A stretch of DNA of 47,266 bases from Ruminococcus sp. (GTDB taxonomy: Bacteria; Bacillota; Clostridia; Oscillospirales; Ruminococcaceae), in the NCBI GenBank assembly GCA_020860605.1, contig JAJBTZ010000030.1, positions 1 to 47,266 of the forward strand. The letters are read 5' to 3'. The translations under genes and the position numbers were made by a program. The number at the start of each line of letters is the position of its first letter. The stretch's first letter is position 1. Under the pieces are notes generated by a model, which saw only the letters and a program-made list of their open reading frames with translations, was not told the origin of the DNA and did no database searches. Below, piece after piece: positions 35,245 to 42,529 of this stretch.

Positions 35245-36486
35245 TTAACTGTCCACTTTGAATTTACTTGCTGTGTTACAGAGCTTGATATCCACGAGCA
35301 CATCCGCCTTGATTCCGTCAGGAGTGTACTCCTCTGAGTAGACGTTGCCGTCTTGGCGGATTTCGGAGAGTAGGCCTGCTTCGGTATAGGGAAGAAGAAG
35401 GGTCATCCTTCTTGCGGTTTCGGGGAGGGAGCGGACTATTCCGTTCAGGAGGTCTTCGAGACCTGTGCCGTTTTTGGCGGAGATGCAGACGATTGATGGG
35501 TCCGAAACGGAGATTTCAGGGATTAAATCGCATTTATTGAGAACCGTCAGGGTTGGGATGCCTTCGCAGCCGAGGTCGTGGAGGAGCTCTTCGGTGACGC
35601 GCTTCTCCTCCTCGTAGTATTCGCTCGAGGCGTCGATGAGATGGATGAGGAGATCGGCACTGGCTGCTTCCTCAAGAGTCGACTTGAAGGCTTCGACGAG
35701 CTGGTGAGGAAGGCGGGAAATAAGGCCGACCGTGTCGATGAGGGTGACGCTTCTGCCGTCTGGCAGAAGAATCGCTCGGGAGGTGGTCTCGAGAGTGGCG
35801 AAGAGCTTGTCTTCGGAGAGGACGCCGGCGTCGGTCAGGGCGTTTAAGAGAGTAGACTTGCCGGCGTTGGTATAGCCAACTATCGCTGCGGTGAGGATAC
35901 CATCTTTTTTACGGCGCTTGCGGGTGATGTCACGGCGCTGCTCGACCTCTTTGAGGTCTTTCTCAAGCTGGGTAATCCGGGAGCGGATGTGACGGCGGTC
36001 GGTCTCGAGCTTGGTTTCGCCAGGGCCACGGGTGCCGATGCCTCCTCCGAGACGGGAGAGGCTAACTCCCATTCCCGTGAGCCTTGTAAGGCGGTATTTA
36101 TGCTGAGCGAGCTCGACCTGAAGCTTGCCCTCATGGGTTGTTGCGCGTTGAGCGAAGATGTCGAGTATCAGCATTGTTCGGTCGATTGTGAAGGTGTCGG
36201 TGGCATCCTCGATGTTGCGGATCTGGGTTGCGGTGAGTTCTCTGTCGAAGATGAGCTGGTCGACTTCGAGGGATTCGCATTGCTCGGCAAGCTCAGCGAG
36301 TCTTCCTGAACCGATACAGGTGGCGCCTTCGATTGAGGGGTGCTTCTGGATCACAGTTCCGACAACTTCGGCTCCTGCTGTGTCACAAAGAGCGCAGAGC
36401 TCTTCCATGCTTCGCTCTGCGTCAAACTCTCCAGTGTCGACCGACACTAATATTACTCTTGGTTTTTCCTGATTGTTTTCTATCAT
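35245..36486 (-). CDS. hflX: GTPase HflX
   Basis: The 413-residue ribosome-associated GTPase splits stalled 70S ribosomes under stress. The N-terminal HflX domain carries QKHPSIEGATCIGSGRLAEL. The glycine-rich linker is GGGIGTRGPGETKLETD (147-163). The G domain has G1 GYTNAGKST (204-212), G3 DTVGLISRLPHQLVEAF and G4 NKCDL. ATG 36486 with AGGAG is chosen over the upstream in-frame start at 36531, which overlaps the gene before it. Confidence 0.94.
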   Translation of the reverse strand: MIENNQEKPRVILVSVDTGEFDAERSMEELCALCDTAGAEVVGTVIQKHPSIEGATCIGSGRLAELAEQCESLEVDQLIFDRELTATQIRNIEDATDTFTIDRTMLILDIFAQRATTHEGKLQVELAQHKYRLTRLTGMGVSLSRLGGGIGTRGPGETKLETDRRHIRSRITQLEKDLKEVEQRRDITRKRRKKDGILTAAIVGYTNAGKSTLLNALTDAGVLSEDKLFATLETTSRAILLPDGRSVTLIDTVGLISRLPHQLVEAFKSTLEEAASADLLIHLIDASSEYYEEEKRVTEELLHDLGCEGIPTLTVLNKCDLIPEISVSDPSIVCISAKNGTGLEDLLNGIVRSLPETARRMTLLLPYTEAGLLSEIRQDGNVYSEEYTPDGIKADVLVDIKLCNTASKFKVDS

Positions 36487-36537
36487 ATTTTCTCCTGTTC
36501 TCAAAATTATGTCCCGCAAAGCGGGACGCAATCTTTT

Positions 36538-37488
36538 TTATAGTACACCAGTAAGTTCATCAAGTCCGAGCATTAAATTCATGCATTGTACTGCTGCTCC
36601 GGCTCCGCCTTTGCCGAGATTGTCGTAGCGGGCTGCCAGAAGACAGATGTCGTTGTCGCCGAAGACGAAAATCTGCATTTTGTTCGAGCCTGCCATGCCA
36701 TTGGCTTCGAGGAATCCGTCGAGATCCTGAACCGAAGTCTCGAAGTTCATGACATCGATTAAGGGCTCATGCTCGTAGGCACGGGCAATATACTCCCATA
36801 TCTGTCTCGAATGGAGGCGCTTGGCGAGGGTTCTTAAGTGAAGTGGCACAGTTATAAGGGCTCCGCTTGGGTAGTCGTCGATAATCGGGCTGATGGCGGG
36901 CTTGTAGGAGAGGCCGCAGGCATGCATCAGCTCCTTCTGGAGCATCATCGTCTGGTCGAGGGCGTACATACGAGCCGATGAGAAACCGTAGGGACGGGTT
37001 GAACTCTCATACATCGAAATCATGTTGGAACCGCCGTTGGTGTAGCCGATGACGGAGTTTATCATGAGAGGATGATAGGGAGGCATTATCTTCGCCTTGA
37101 CTAATGGCATCAGAAGCAGCGCTGCACCTGTTGCCATCGGGTTTGGGAGAGCCGTGTATCTCGACTGGGAGATCTTTTTGCGGTGGTCTGGGGACAATTC
37201 CGGCAGGCCATATGCCCACTGGGGCGACATTCTATAGGCGTTTGACGTGTCAAGCACCTTGGTTTCTGTATTTGAAATTAAGGGCATCGTTTCGGTGACA
37301 GTCTTTGTGGACTGGCATAGAATCACTATGTCAGCCGTGTTCAAGAGGTTGAGCCTCTGCTCCTCGGTGAATTTCGTCCTGTCCTCTAAGTGAATGACCT
37401 CGAGGTCTTCCCTGCCACTGAGCATTGCTCCTATATTAAGACTGACAGCACCATAGTGCCCGTCAATTAAAACTTTCTTTAAGCTCAA
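36538..37488 (-). CDS. ArgC-like protein lacking the catalytic cysteine
   Basis: This 316-residue protein resembles type 2 N-acetyl-gamma-glutamyl-phosphate reductase: LIDGHYGAVSLNI nucleotide-loop region, VLDTSNAYR, WAYGLPEL, then NPMATGAALLLMPLV and NSVIGYTNGG. The usual NPGCYPTG active-site loop is shortened to NPMATG (116-121), so no catalytic Cys remains. The usual PHV-type histidine segment reads KPAISPIIDDYPSGALITVPL. No other arg gene is in the window. It is either a changed reductase or a non-catalytic paralogue. The start is TTG 37488 with AGAGGAAG about nine bases upstream; I see no ATG alternative. Confidence 0.7.
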   Translation of the reverse strand: MSLKKVLIDGHYGAVSLNIGAMLSGREDLEVIHLEDRTKFTEEQRLNLLNTADIVILCQSTKTVTETMPLISNTETKVLDTSNAYRMSPQWAYGLPELSPDHRKKISQSRYTALPNPMATGAALLLMPLVKAKIMPPYHPLMINSVIGYTNGGSNMISMYESSTRPYGFSSARMYALDQTMMLQKELMHACGLSYKPAISPIIDDYPSGALITVPLHLRTLAKRLHSRQIWEYIARAYEHEPLIDVMNFETSVQDLDGFLEANGMAGSNKMQIFVFGDNDICLLAARYDNLGKGGAGAAVQCMNLMLGLDELTGVL

Positions 37489-37519
37489 GAGTTACACTTC
37501 CTCTGAAATTGAGTTACAC
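37489..37519. repeat. Two 9-bp direct repeats flanking the ribosome site of the ArgC-like gene
   Basis: GAGTTACAC occurs at 37489-37497 and 37511-37519, 22 bp apart start to start, which is about two helical turns. They lie between the promoter and the TTG start, with the Shine-Dalgarno sequence between them. Confidence 0.6.
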
Positions 37520-37525
37520 ATGAAC

Positions 37526-37554
37526 ATCATCTCATATTTTTTGGTGTTTGTCAA
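37526..37554 (-). promoter_or_regulatory. Promoter of the ArgC-like/hflX/nucleotidyltransferase group
   Basis: On the minus strand TTGACA (37549-37554), a 17-nt spacer and GATGAT (37526-37531). The three genes downstream are 51 and 74 bp apart, so they may form one transcript. Confidence 0.65.
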
Positions 37555-37837
37555 TACATTTAGGGCGAAAAAAGTCTTAATTTCACCGTTTTTTCGTAAA
37601 AATCGCGGGGCAAAATTGATATTCCGATAAAAATTATTGCCTATTTGCAGAAAACGGGTTTACTTTTCGAAAATTTCTGATAAAATATTTTGTATGGATG
37701 CAATAATCCGTCGCTCTGATGTGTATTGTAATTGAAAACATGATTCGAGAGCGCGATTACATAGACGAAAGGAGTTCTTTGCCGCAACAAATTTACCTGG
37801 GTGGTTCAGAAGAAATGCGGTAACGGAAAAGAAGATC
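37555..37837 (+). other. Leader region of the sigma factor gene, with a possible 27-codon frame
   Basis: This AT-rich stretch holds a candidate promoter (TTTACT 37659-37664, 16-nt spacer, TAAAAT 37681-37686) and an untranslated leader of about 150 nt. Within it an ATG frame (37740-37823) encodes 27 residues ending YLGGSEEMR, and an internal AAAGGAG precedes TTG 37779. No strong ribosome site precedes the first ATG. Nothing else is apparent. Confidence 0.3.
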
Positions 37838-38344
37838 ATGGCAAAGAAGGATGTCGACATTAATGTGTACATATCTTCCGTGGTCGATAAATATTCGGAT
37901 ATGGTCTATCGCACGGCGTTTCACGCGCTGACCGATACCCACTACGCCGAAGATATCGTGCAGGAGGTGTTTCTCAAGCTCTGCCGTTCACTCCCCGATT
38001 TCGAATCGGAGGAGCACGAGAAGGCATGGCTTCTGAGAGTAACTATTAATATGTGCAAAAACTACAACAGAAAGACCTATACTCATCCGAGTGTCGAGCT
38101 GTCGGAGACTATTCCTGCTACAGACGAATACTCCAGTGATGGGTCGGTTATGAGCGCAGTGAGAGAGCTGCCCGAGAAATATCGGACGCCGATTTATCTC
38201 TACTACTTCGAAGGATATCCGACGAAGGAGATTGCGGAAATCACAGGCACCAACCAGAACACGGTGCTTTCTCTTCTCATGCGCGGAAGAAAAAAACTTG
38301 GCGAAATGCTGAAAGGAGAGTTTGGCGAAGATGAAATTATCTGA
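37838..38344 (+). CDS. ECF-type RNA polymerase sigma factor
   Basis: The 168-residue protein has the two sigma regions only. Region 2 covers about 10-75 (YRTAFHALTDTHYAEDIVQEVF and KAWLLRVTINMCKNYNR, the -10 recognition and melting part). Region 4 covers about 105-160 (LPEKYRTPIYLYYFEGYPTKEIA, then the helix-turn-helix TGTNQNTVLSLLMRGRKKL). The start has only a weak GGAAAAGAA site. Its stop overlaps the next gene, as is usual for sigma/anti-sigma pairs. The regulon is unknown. Confidence 0.9.
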   Translation: MAKKDVDINVYISSVVDKYSDMVYRTAFHALTDTHYAEDIVQEVFLKLCRSLPDFESEEHEKAWLLRVTINMCKNYNRKTYTHPSVELSETIPATDEYSSDGSVMSAVRELPEKYRTPIYLYYFEGYPTKEIAEITGTNQNTVLSLLMRGRKKLGEMLKGEFGEDEII

Positions 38345-40214
38345 AGACTATAAAAACGAACTAAGCCGCCTGACTCTCAGTGATGATTTCAAGGCGAAGC
38401 TTAAGGAGCAGTGCATTGCCGAGGCTGGACTTGACAAGGCTACTGAAGCTGAAGAAGAAAAGGCTCCTGAGATTACAGAGACGAAATCAGGAAAAATCTA
38501 CAAACAGATGAAGATTTACCGCTATGTCGCGATTGCAGCGTGTCTCGTGGCAGCTGTTTCGATCGTTGGCGGAGCCTCGATAATGTCGAGCGTCTTCTCG
38601 ACTGTCTCGAGAAGCTCAGATTCGGCGAATATGGAAGCCTATGACGAAACGGTTGAATTTGCAGATACGGATACCGATGACGAAGAAGACGATATGGTTG
38701 TCGAGGACGTTATCGAGGCTGGCGAGGTTGAGGAGTACGACTACGAAGACGACTTATCTGTCGAAGACGCAATTGTTGATACTGAGGCTGAGGCGGAAGA
38801 GGATGATGGAGAAGACGTTGTTCTGGCGTCCCCTACTTCTTCACCCAGCAGCTACACCCCTGACGACTATGACGGCGAGTACAACACTGAGGACTATGTC
38901 CTTGGCGGAAGCAACACAAATGCTTCGAACACGGCAAGTGTCTACACAAGCTTCACGTCGCTTTCTGGCGATGCTGGCCCGAACGAGTCGAGCTACGGAG
39001 CTTCGGATAACGAGATTGACGAGCCGGTTGAGGATTCAGGAAACGACGAAGAAATAATTTCTTCGAGCTCACTTCCTGACATCACCACCAATTACGGAAC
39101 GGCTTCGAACTTCTACGACATTCTCTACAACCAGATGGGAGACGAGTCGGAAACAATAGGCGTAAGCCTTGTCTGGCTCAAGATTACGGGCACTCCGAGT
39201 TCAAGCGGTGTTCCTGCTCCGACAAGCGGTGGATACACGCTATACAGCGCAAATATCAGCTACGATTATCTCAATGCTGTTTCCTGCGACATTGACGTCT
39301 ATGTCTGGATCAAGGGAACTGAGGATTACCAGCTTGAGGGTATGCCGACATATGAAGTTGGCGACGAGCTGATAGTTTCCCTGATGCTTGGCGAGAACGG
39401 CTGCATCACGGTTGTTGACGAGCTCATCTATGACGCTTACACACTGAATGGCGTTGACATCGTCTACCACAGAGTTTACGAGAACGTCAACCCTGGCAGC
39501 ACAGACATGGGTATACTCGACAGCGAGAGAGAATACTACACGACTACATCGAACAACCCGGCTATCTACGTCCACAAGGCGTCGGCTCGAGAGCTGACGA
39601 GATATATCAGACGTAAGGTCAACGGTGAAGGATATAACCTTGCAGACCTCGAGAAGATTTCTCAGTACAGCATGGGGCTTGTCTCCTACTCGACGTTTAC
39701 GAGCTCTTCGAGCAGCGACACCACTGAGACTGAAGAGACAGAGGAAGAGGTCGTGGGAGAGCCGAAGTCGACTCTGAGCATGAACGCCGGTTCCTCAGCG
39801 AGCTACTTTGAACTCACCGCTGCGGGTGAAAGCATACTGATGAACGACAGCGCTTCGGCTGAGCGCTTGGGCGAACTCTATCAGAGCTCAATGACAGGAA
39901 CCTCTTCGGAGAACGGAAGCTCGACTGCGATGTTTGTTGGAGGACACCTCACCTTCTCCTCCGATACACCGTTCACAGGCGGAGTCACCGAGATCGAGAT
40001 AACGAGCTCAGGCTGTCCCCTTGACATCAAGTTCCGGGATATCGCCATCGGCGATTCGCTCGCGACCGTCAAGGAAAAGCTCTCCACCTCGACCACAAAC
40101 GTCAGTGCCCAGAATCTGACGGATGACTGTGTGATCACAGTCAAGAGCGATTATGGGACGGTGACGCTGACTGTGGAGTATGGGGTGTTGACTAAGATTG
40201 TGATTAGTGGCTAA
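38331..40214 (+). CDS. Membrane-anchored probable anti-sigma/sensor protein
   Basis: The 627-residue protein overlaps the sigma gene by 14 bp. A cytoplasmic N-terminus of about 60 residues (SEDYKNELSRLTLSDDFKAK, able to bind sigma) leads to one transmembrane helix (about 63-86). A very acidic stretch (about 95-150, runs of D/E/T) and a Ser/Thr/Gly-rich region follow, then an exported globular part with much beta pattern up to the C-terminus. I see no HxxxCxxC zinc motif. The anti-sigma role is inferred from position and topology. The start is ATG 38331 (AAAGGAG upstream); TTG 38322 is possible. Confidence 0.65.
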   Translation: MKLSEDYKNELSRLTLSDDFKAKLKEQCIAEAGLDKATEAEEEKAPEITETKSGKIYKQMKIYRYVAIAACLVAAVSIVGGASIMSSVFSTVSRSSDSANMEAYDETVEFADTDTDDEEDDMVVEDVIEAGEVEEYDYEDDLSVEDAIVDTEAEAEEDDGEDVVLASPTSSPSSYTPDDYDGEYNTEDYVLGGSNTNASNTASVYTSFTSLSGDAGPNESSYGASDNEIDEPVEDSGNDEEIISSSSLPDITTNYGTASNFYDILYNQMGDESETIGVSLVWLKITGTPSSSGVPAPTSGGYTLYSANISYDYLNAVSCDIDVYVWIKGTEDYQLEGMPTYEVGDELIVSLMLGENGCITVVDELIYDAYTLNGVDIVYHRVYENVNPGSTDMGILDSEREYYTTTSNNPAIYVHKASARELTRYIRRKVNGEGYNLADLEKISQYSMGLVSYSTFTSSSSSDTTETEETEEEVVGEPKSTLSMNAGSSASYFELTAAGESILMNDSASAERLGELYQSSMTGTSSENGSSTAMFVGGHLTFSSDTPFTGGVTEIEITSSGCPLDIKFRDIAIGDSLATVKEKLSTSTTNVSAQNLTDDCVITVKSDYGTVTLTVEYGVLTKIVISG

Positions 40215-40236
40215 TTGTCGCTGCTTCGCAGCGACC

Positions 40237-40311
40237 GCGCTCGCCTTCAGCTCGCGCGCCCTCTCAGTCAGCCCCTTCGGGGCTGCCAGCTCTCCCGGAG
40301 GGAGAGCCAAG
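40237..40311. repeat. GC-rich palindromic repeat, copy 2
   Basis: GCGCTCGCCTTCAGCTCGCG, then CCCTCTCAGTCAGCCCC, loop, GGGGCTGCCAGCTCTCCC and GGAGGGAGAGCC. It is in the same orientation as the copy at 15294, with base changes that mostly keep the stems. Confidence 0.85.
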
Positions 40312-40347
40312 TTGCTGCCTCAAGGAAGGCTTTGTACAAGTGAAAGT

Positions 40348-40415
40348 CTTGGCTCCCCCTCTGGGGGAGCTGTCAAGAAGTTCGCAAGCGAACTTCGAAG
40401 CCGACTGAGAGGGCG
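40348..40415. repeat. GC-rich palindromic repeat, copy 3, inverted
   Basis: This is the reverse orientation of copies 1 and 2: CTTGGCTCCCCC, TCTGGGGGAGCTGTCA, a hairpin insert (GAAGTTCGC/GCGAACTTC), then GACTGAGAGGGCGC. With copy 2 it can form a long imperfect hairpin around a 36-bp loop. Confidence 0.85.
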
Positions 40416-40438
40416 CCCCGAAGGGGCGCTTTTTTTGT
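40411..40438 (+). terminator. Intrinsic terminator after the anti-sigma-like gene
   Basis: GCGCCCC/GGGGCGC (40413-40419 with 40423-40429), loop GAA, then seven T. It is joined to the end of repeat copy 3. Confidence 0.9.
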
Positions 40439-40451
40439 GTTCAACTAACTA

Positions 40452-40480
40452 TTGCACTTTGAAATCCATTGTGCTATAAT
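40452..40480 (+). promoter_or_regulatory. Promoter of the topoisomerase pair
   Basis: TTGCAC (40452-40457), a 17-nt spacer and TATAAT (40475-40480) with a TGC extended -10. The frame that appears to start at 40452 is therefore inside the promoter, which supports the start at 40536. Confidence 0.8.
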
Positions 40481-40535
40481 ATCAATATATAGTGCCCAGT
40501 ATGCGGTTTTGACGCTAGATTTGCGGAGGGATTTA

Positions 40536-42515
40536 ATGCCTAAGAAGGATTATGGAAATGAAGCGATTCGGTCGCTTAAGGGAGCGGACAGAGTTAGAAA
40601 GAGGCCTGCGGTTATCTTTGGCTCGGATGGGCTGGAGGGGTGCAAGCACTCTGTTTTTGAGATTATTTCAAACTCTATAGATGAAGCAAGAGAGGGCTAT
40701 GGCTCGAAGATTACCATCACCAGGTATAACGACTTCTCGATCGAGGTTGAGGACATGGGCAGAGGCTGCCCGGTTGACTTCAACAAGAGCGAGAACCGCT
40801 ACAACTGGGAGCTTGTCTATTGCGAGCTCTATGCCGGAGGCAAGTATGACAACGTCTCTGGCGAAAATTATGAGTACTCTTTAGGCCTTAACGGCTTAGG
40901 AGCTTGTGCTACGCAGTATTCCTCCGAATATATGGATGTCGAAGTCCTGAGGGACGGTTACAAGTATAATCTCCATTTCGAGAAGGGCGAGAATGTTGGA
41001 GGGCTTAAGAAAGAAAAGGTTTCGACACGTAAAACCGGCACCAAGACTCGTTGGAAGCCGGATTTAGACGTCTTCACAGATATTGCTATCGAAAAAGAAT
41101 ATTTCACCGATGTCTTGAAGAAGCAGTCGATCGTCAACCCTGGAATCACATTCGTCCTGAGATATCAGGACGAGGAAGGCGGGTTCTCGCAGGAGGAATA
41201 TCTCTACGAGAACGGAATTCTTGACTACGTCACCGAGATTGTCGGGGATGAGGCACTGACGACTCCCCAGCTCTGGACTGCCGAAAGAAAGGGCAAGGAC
41301 AGAGAGGACATGAACGAGTATAAGGTCAAGTATAACTTCGCCTTTGCGTTCTCGAAGACCATCAAGCAAGCGGAATACTTCCACAATTCGAGCTTCCTTG
41401 AATATGGCGGTTCGACTGAGAAGGCTGTAAGACAGGCGTTTACGTCCTACATCGACACTTATCTGAAAAATAACAACAAGTATCTCAAGAACGAGGCAAA
41501 GATTCAGTTTACCGACATTGAGGACTGCCTTGTCATTGTTTCGAGCTCGTTTTCGACTCAGACCTCATACGAAAACCAGACAAAGAAGGCCATTAATAAC
41601 AGATTTATTTACGACGCTGCGGTCGCTTTCCTGAAGCATCAGCTTGAAGTCTACTTCATCGAGAAGCCTGACGACGCTCAGAAGATTTGCGATCAGGTTC
41701 TTATAAACAAACGCTCACGTGAAAGCGCTGAAAAGACTAGGATCAACACTAAAAAGCTCTATGCCGAAAAGCTCGACATGGCAAATATGGTCAAGAAGTT
41801 TGTCGATTGCAGAACGAAGGATATCTCCCGCCGTGAGCTCTACATCGTTGAGGGAGATTCGGCACTCGGTTCTGTTAAACTCGCAAGGAACGCTGAGTTT
41901 CAGGCGGTTATTCCGATTCGAGGAAAGATTCTCAATTGCTTAAAAGCCAGCTACAACAAGATTTTCGAGAGCGAGATTATTACCGACCTCATGAAGGTCC
42001 TTGGCTGCGGAGTTGAGATCAAGAGTGCTAAGAACAAGGATTTATCGTCGTTCAACATAAATAATCTCAGGTGGAACAAGGTTATAATCTGCACCGATGC
42101 AGACTATGATGGATTCCAGATAAGAACGCTTGTCCTCACGATGATTTATACCCTCTGCCCTACCCTTATCGAGAAGGGGTATGTCTACATTGCGGAGTCT
42201 CCGCTTTATGAAATCAACACTAAGGACAGGACTTACTTTGCCTATGACGAGGCTGAGAGAGCGGAGATCATGAACATGATTGGCGACAAGAAGTTCACCA
42301 TCCAGCGTTCTAAAGGACTTGGTGAAAACGAGCCGGACATGATGTCTCTGACTACTATGAACCCGGAGACGCGTAGGCTCATCCAGGTCTCCCCTGACGA
42401 GGCAGAGCATACGAAGTTTATGTTTGACATGCTCCTCGGCGACAATCTGTCTGGCAGAAAAGAATTCATTAACAACAACGGCCACGATTACTTAGAGATG
42501 GCGGATATCAGTTAA
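40536..42515 (+). CDS. Type II DNA topoisomerase subunit B (GyrB/ParE-like)
   Basis: The 659-residue ATPase and TOPRIM subunit starts at ATG 40536, with GGAGGG 5-6 nt upstream. The GHKL motifs are VFEIISNSIDEA, VEDMGRGCPVDF and LGLNGLGACATQYSS. The ATP-loop lysine is in ENQTKKAI. The TOPRIM domain has YIVEGDSALGS, IRGKILNCLKAS and TDADYDGFQIRTL. The C-terminus has QRSKGLGENEPDMM where most relatives have QRYKGLGEM. The departures (GLNGLG for GLHGVG, DADYDGFQ for DADVDGSHI) mark a divergent clade. It could be the topoisomerase IV of this lineage or a third enzyme. The A subunit follows 14 bp later. Confidence 0.87.
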   Translation: MPKKDYGNEAIRSLKGADRVRKRPAVIFGSDGLEGCKHSVFEIISNSIDEAREGYGSKITITRYNDFSIEVEDMGRGCPVDFNKSENRYNWELVYCELYAGGKYDNVSGENYEYSLGLNGLGACATQYSSEYMDVEVLRDGYKYNLHFEKGENVGGLKKEKVSTRKTGTKTRWKPDLDVFTDIAIEKEYFTDVLKKQSIVNPGITFVLRYQDEEGGFSQEEYLYENGILDYVTEIVGDEALTTPQLWTAERKGKDREDMNEYKVKYNFAFAFSKTIKQAEYFHNSSFLEYGGSTEKAVRQAFTSYIDTYLKNNNKYLKNEAKIQFTDIEDCLVIVSSSFSTQTSYENQTKKAINNRFIYDAAVAFLKHQLEVYFIEKPDDAQKICDQVLINKRSRESAEKTRINTKKLYAEKLDMANMVKKFVDCRTKDISRRELYIVEGDSALGSVKLARNAEFQAVIPIRGKILNCLKASYNKIFESEIITDLMKVLGCGVEIKSAKNKDLSSFNINNLRWNKVIICTDADYDGFQIRTLVLTMIYTLCPTLIEKGYVYIAESPLYEINTKDRTYFAYDEAERAEIMNMIGDKKFTIQRSKGLGENEPDMMSLTTMNPETRRLIQVSPDEAEHTKFMFDMLLGDNLSGRKEFINNNGHDYLEMADIS

Positions 42516-42529
42516 AGGGGTGAGAGAAG

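Noticed and set aside
40452-40535. 28-residue N-terminal extension of topoisomerase subunit B
   Set aside because: The frame start coincides with the -35 box and its sequence does not resemble the family. ATG 40536 has GGAGGG.
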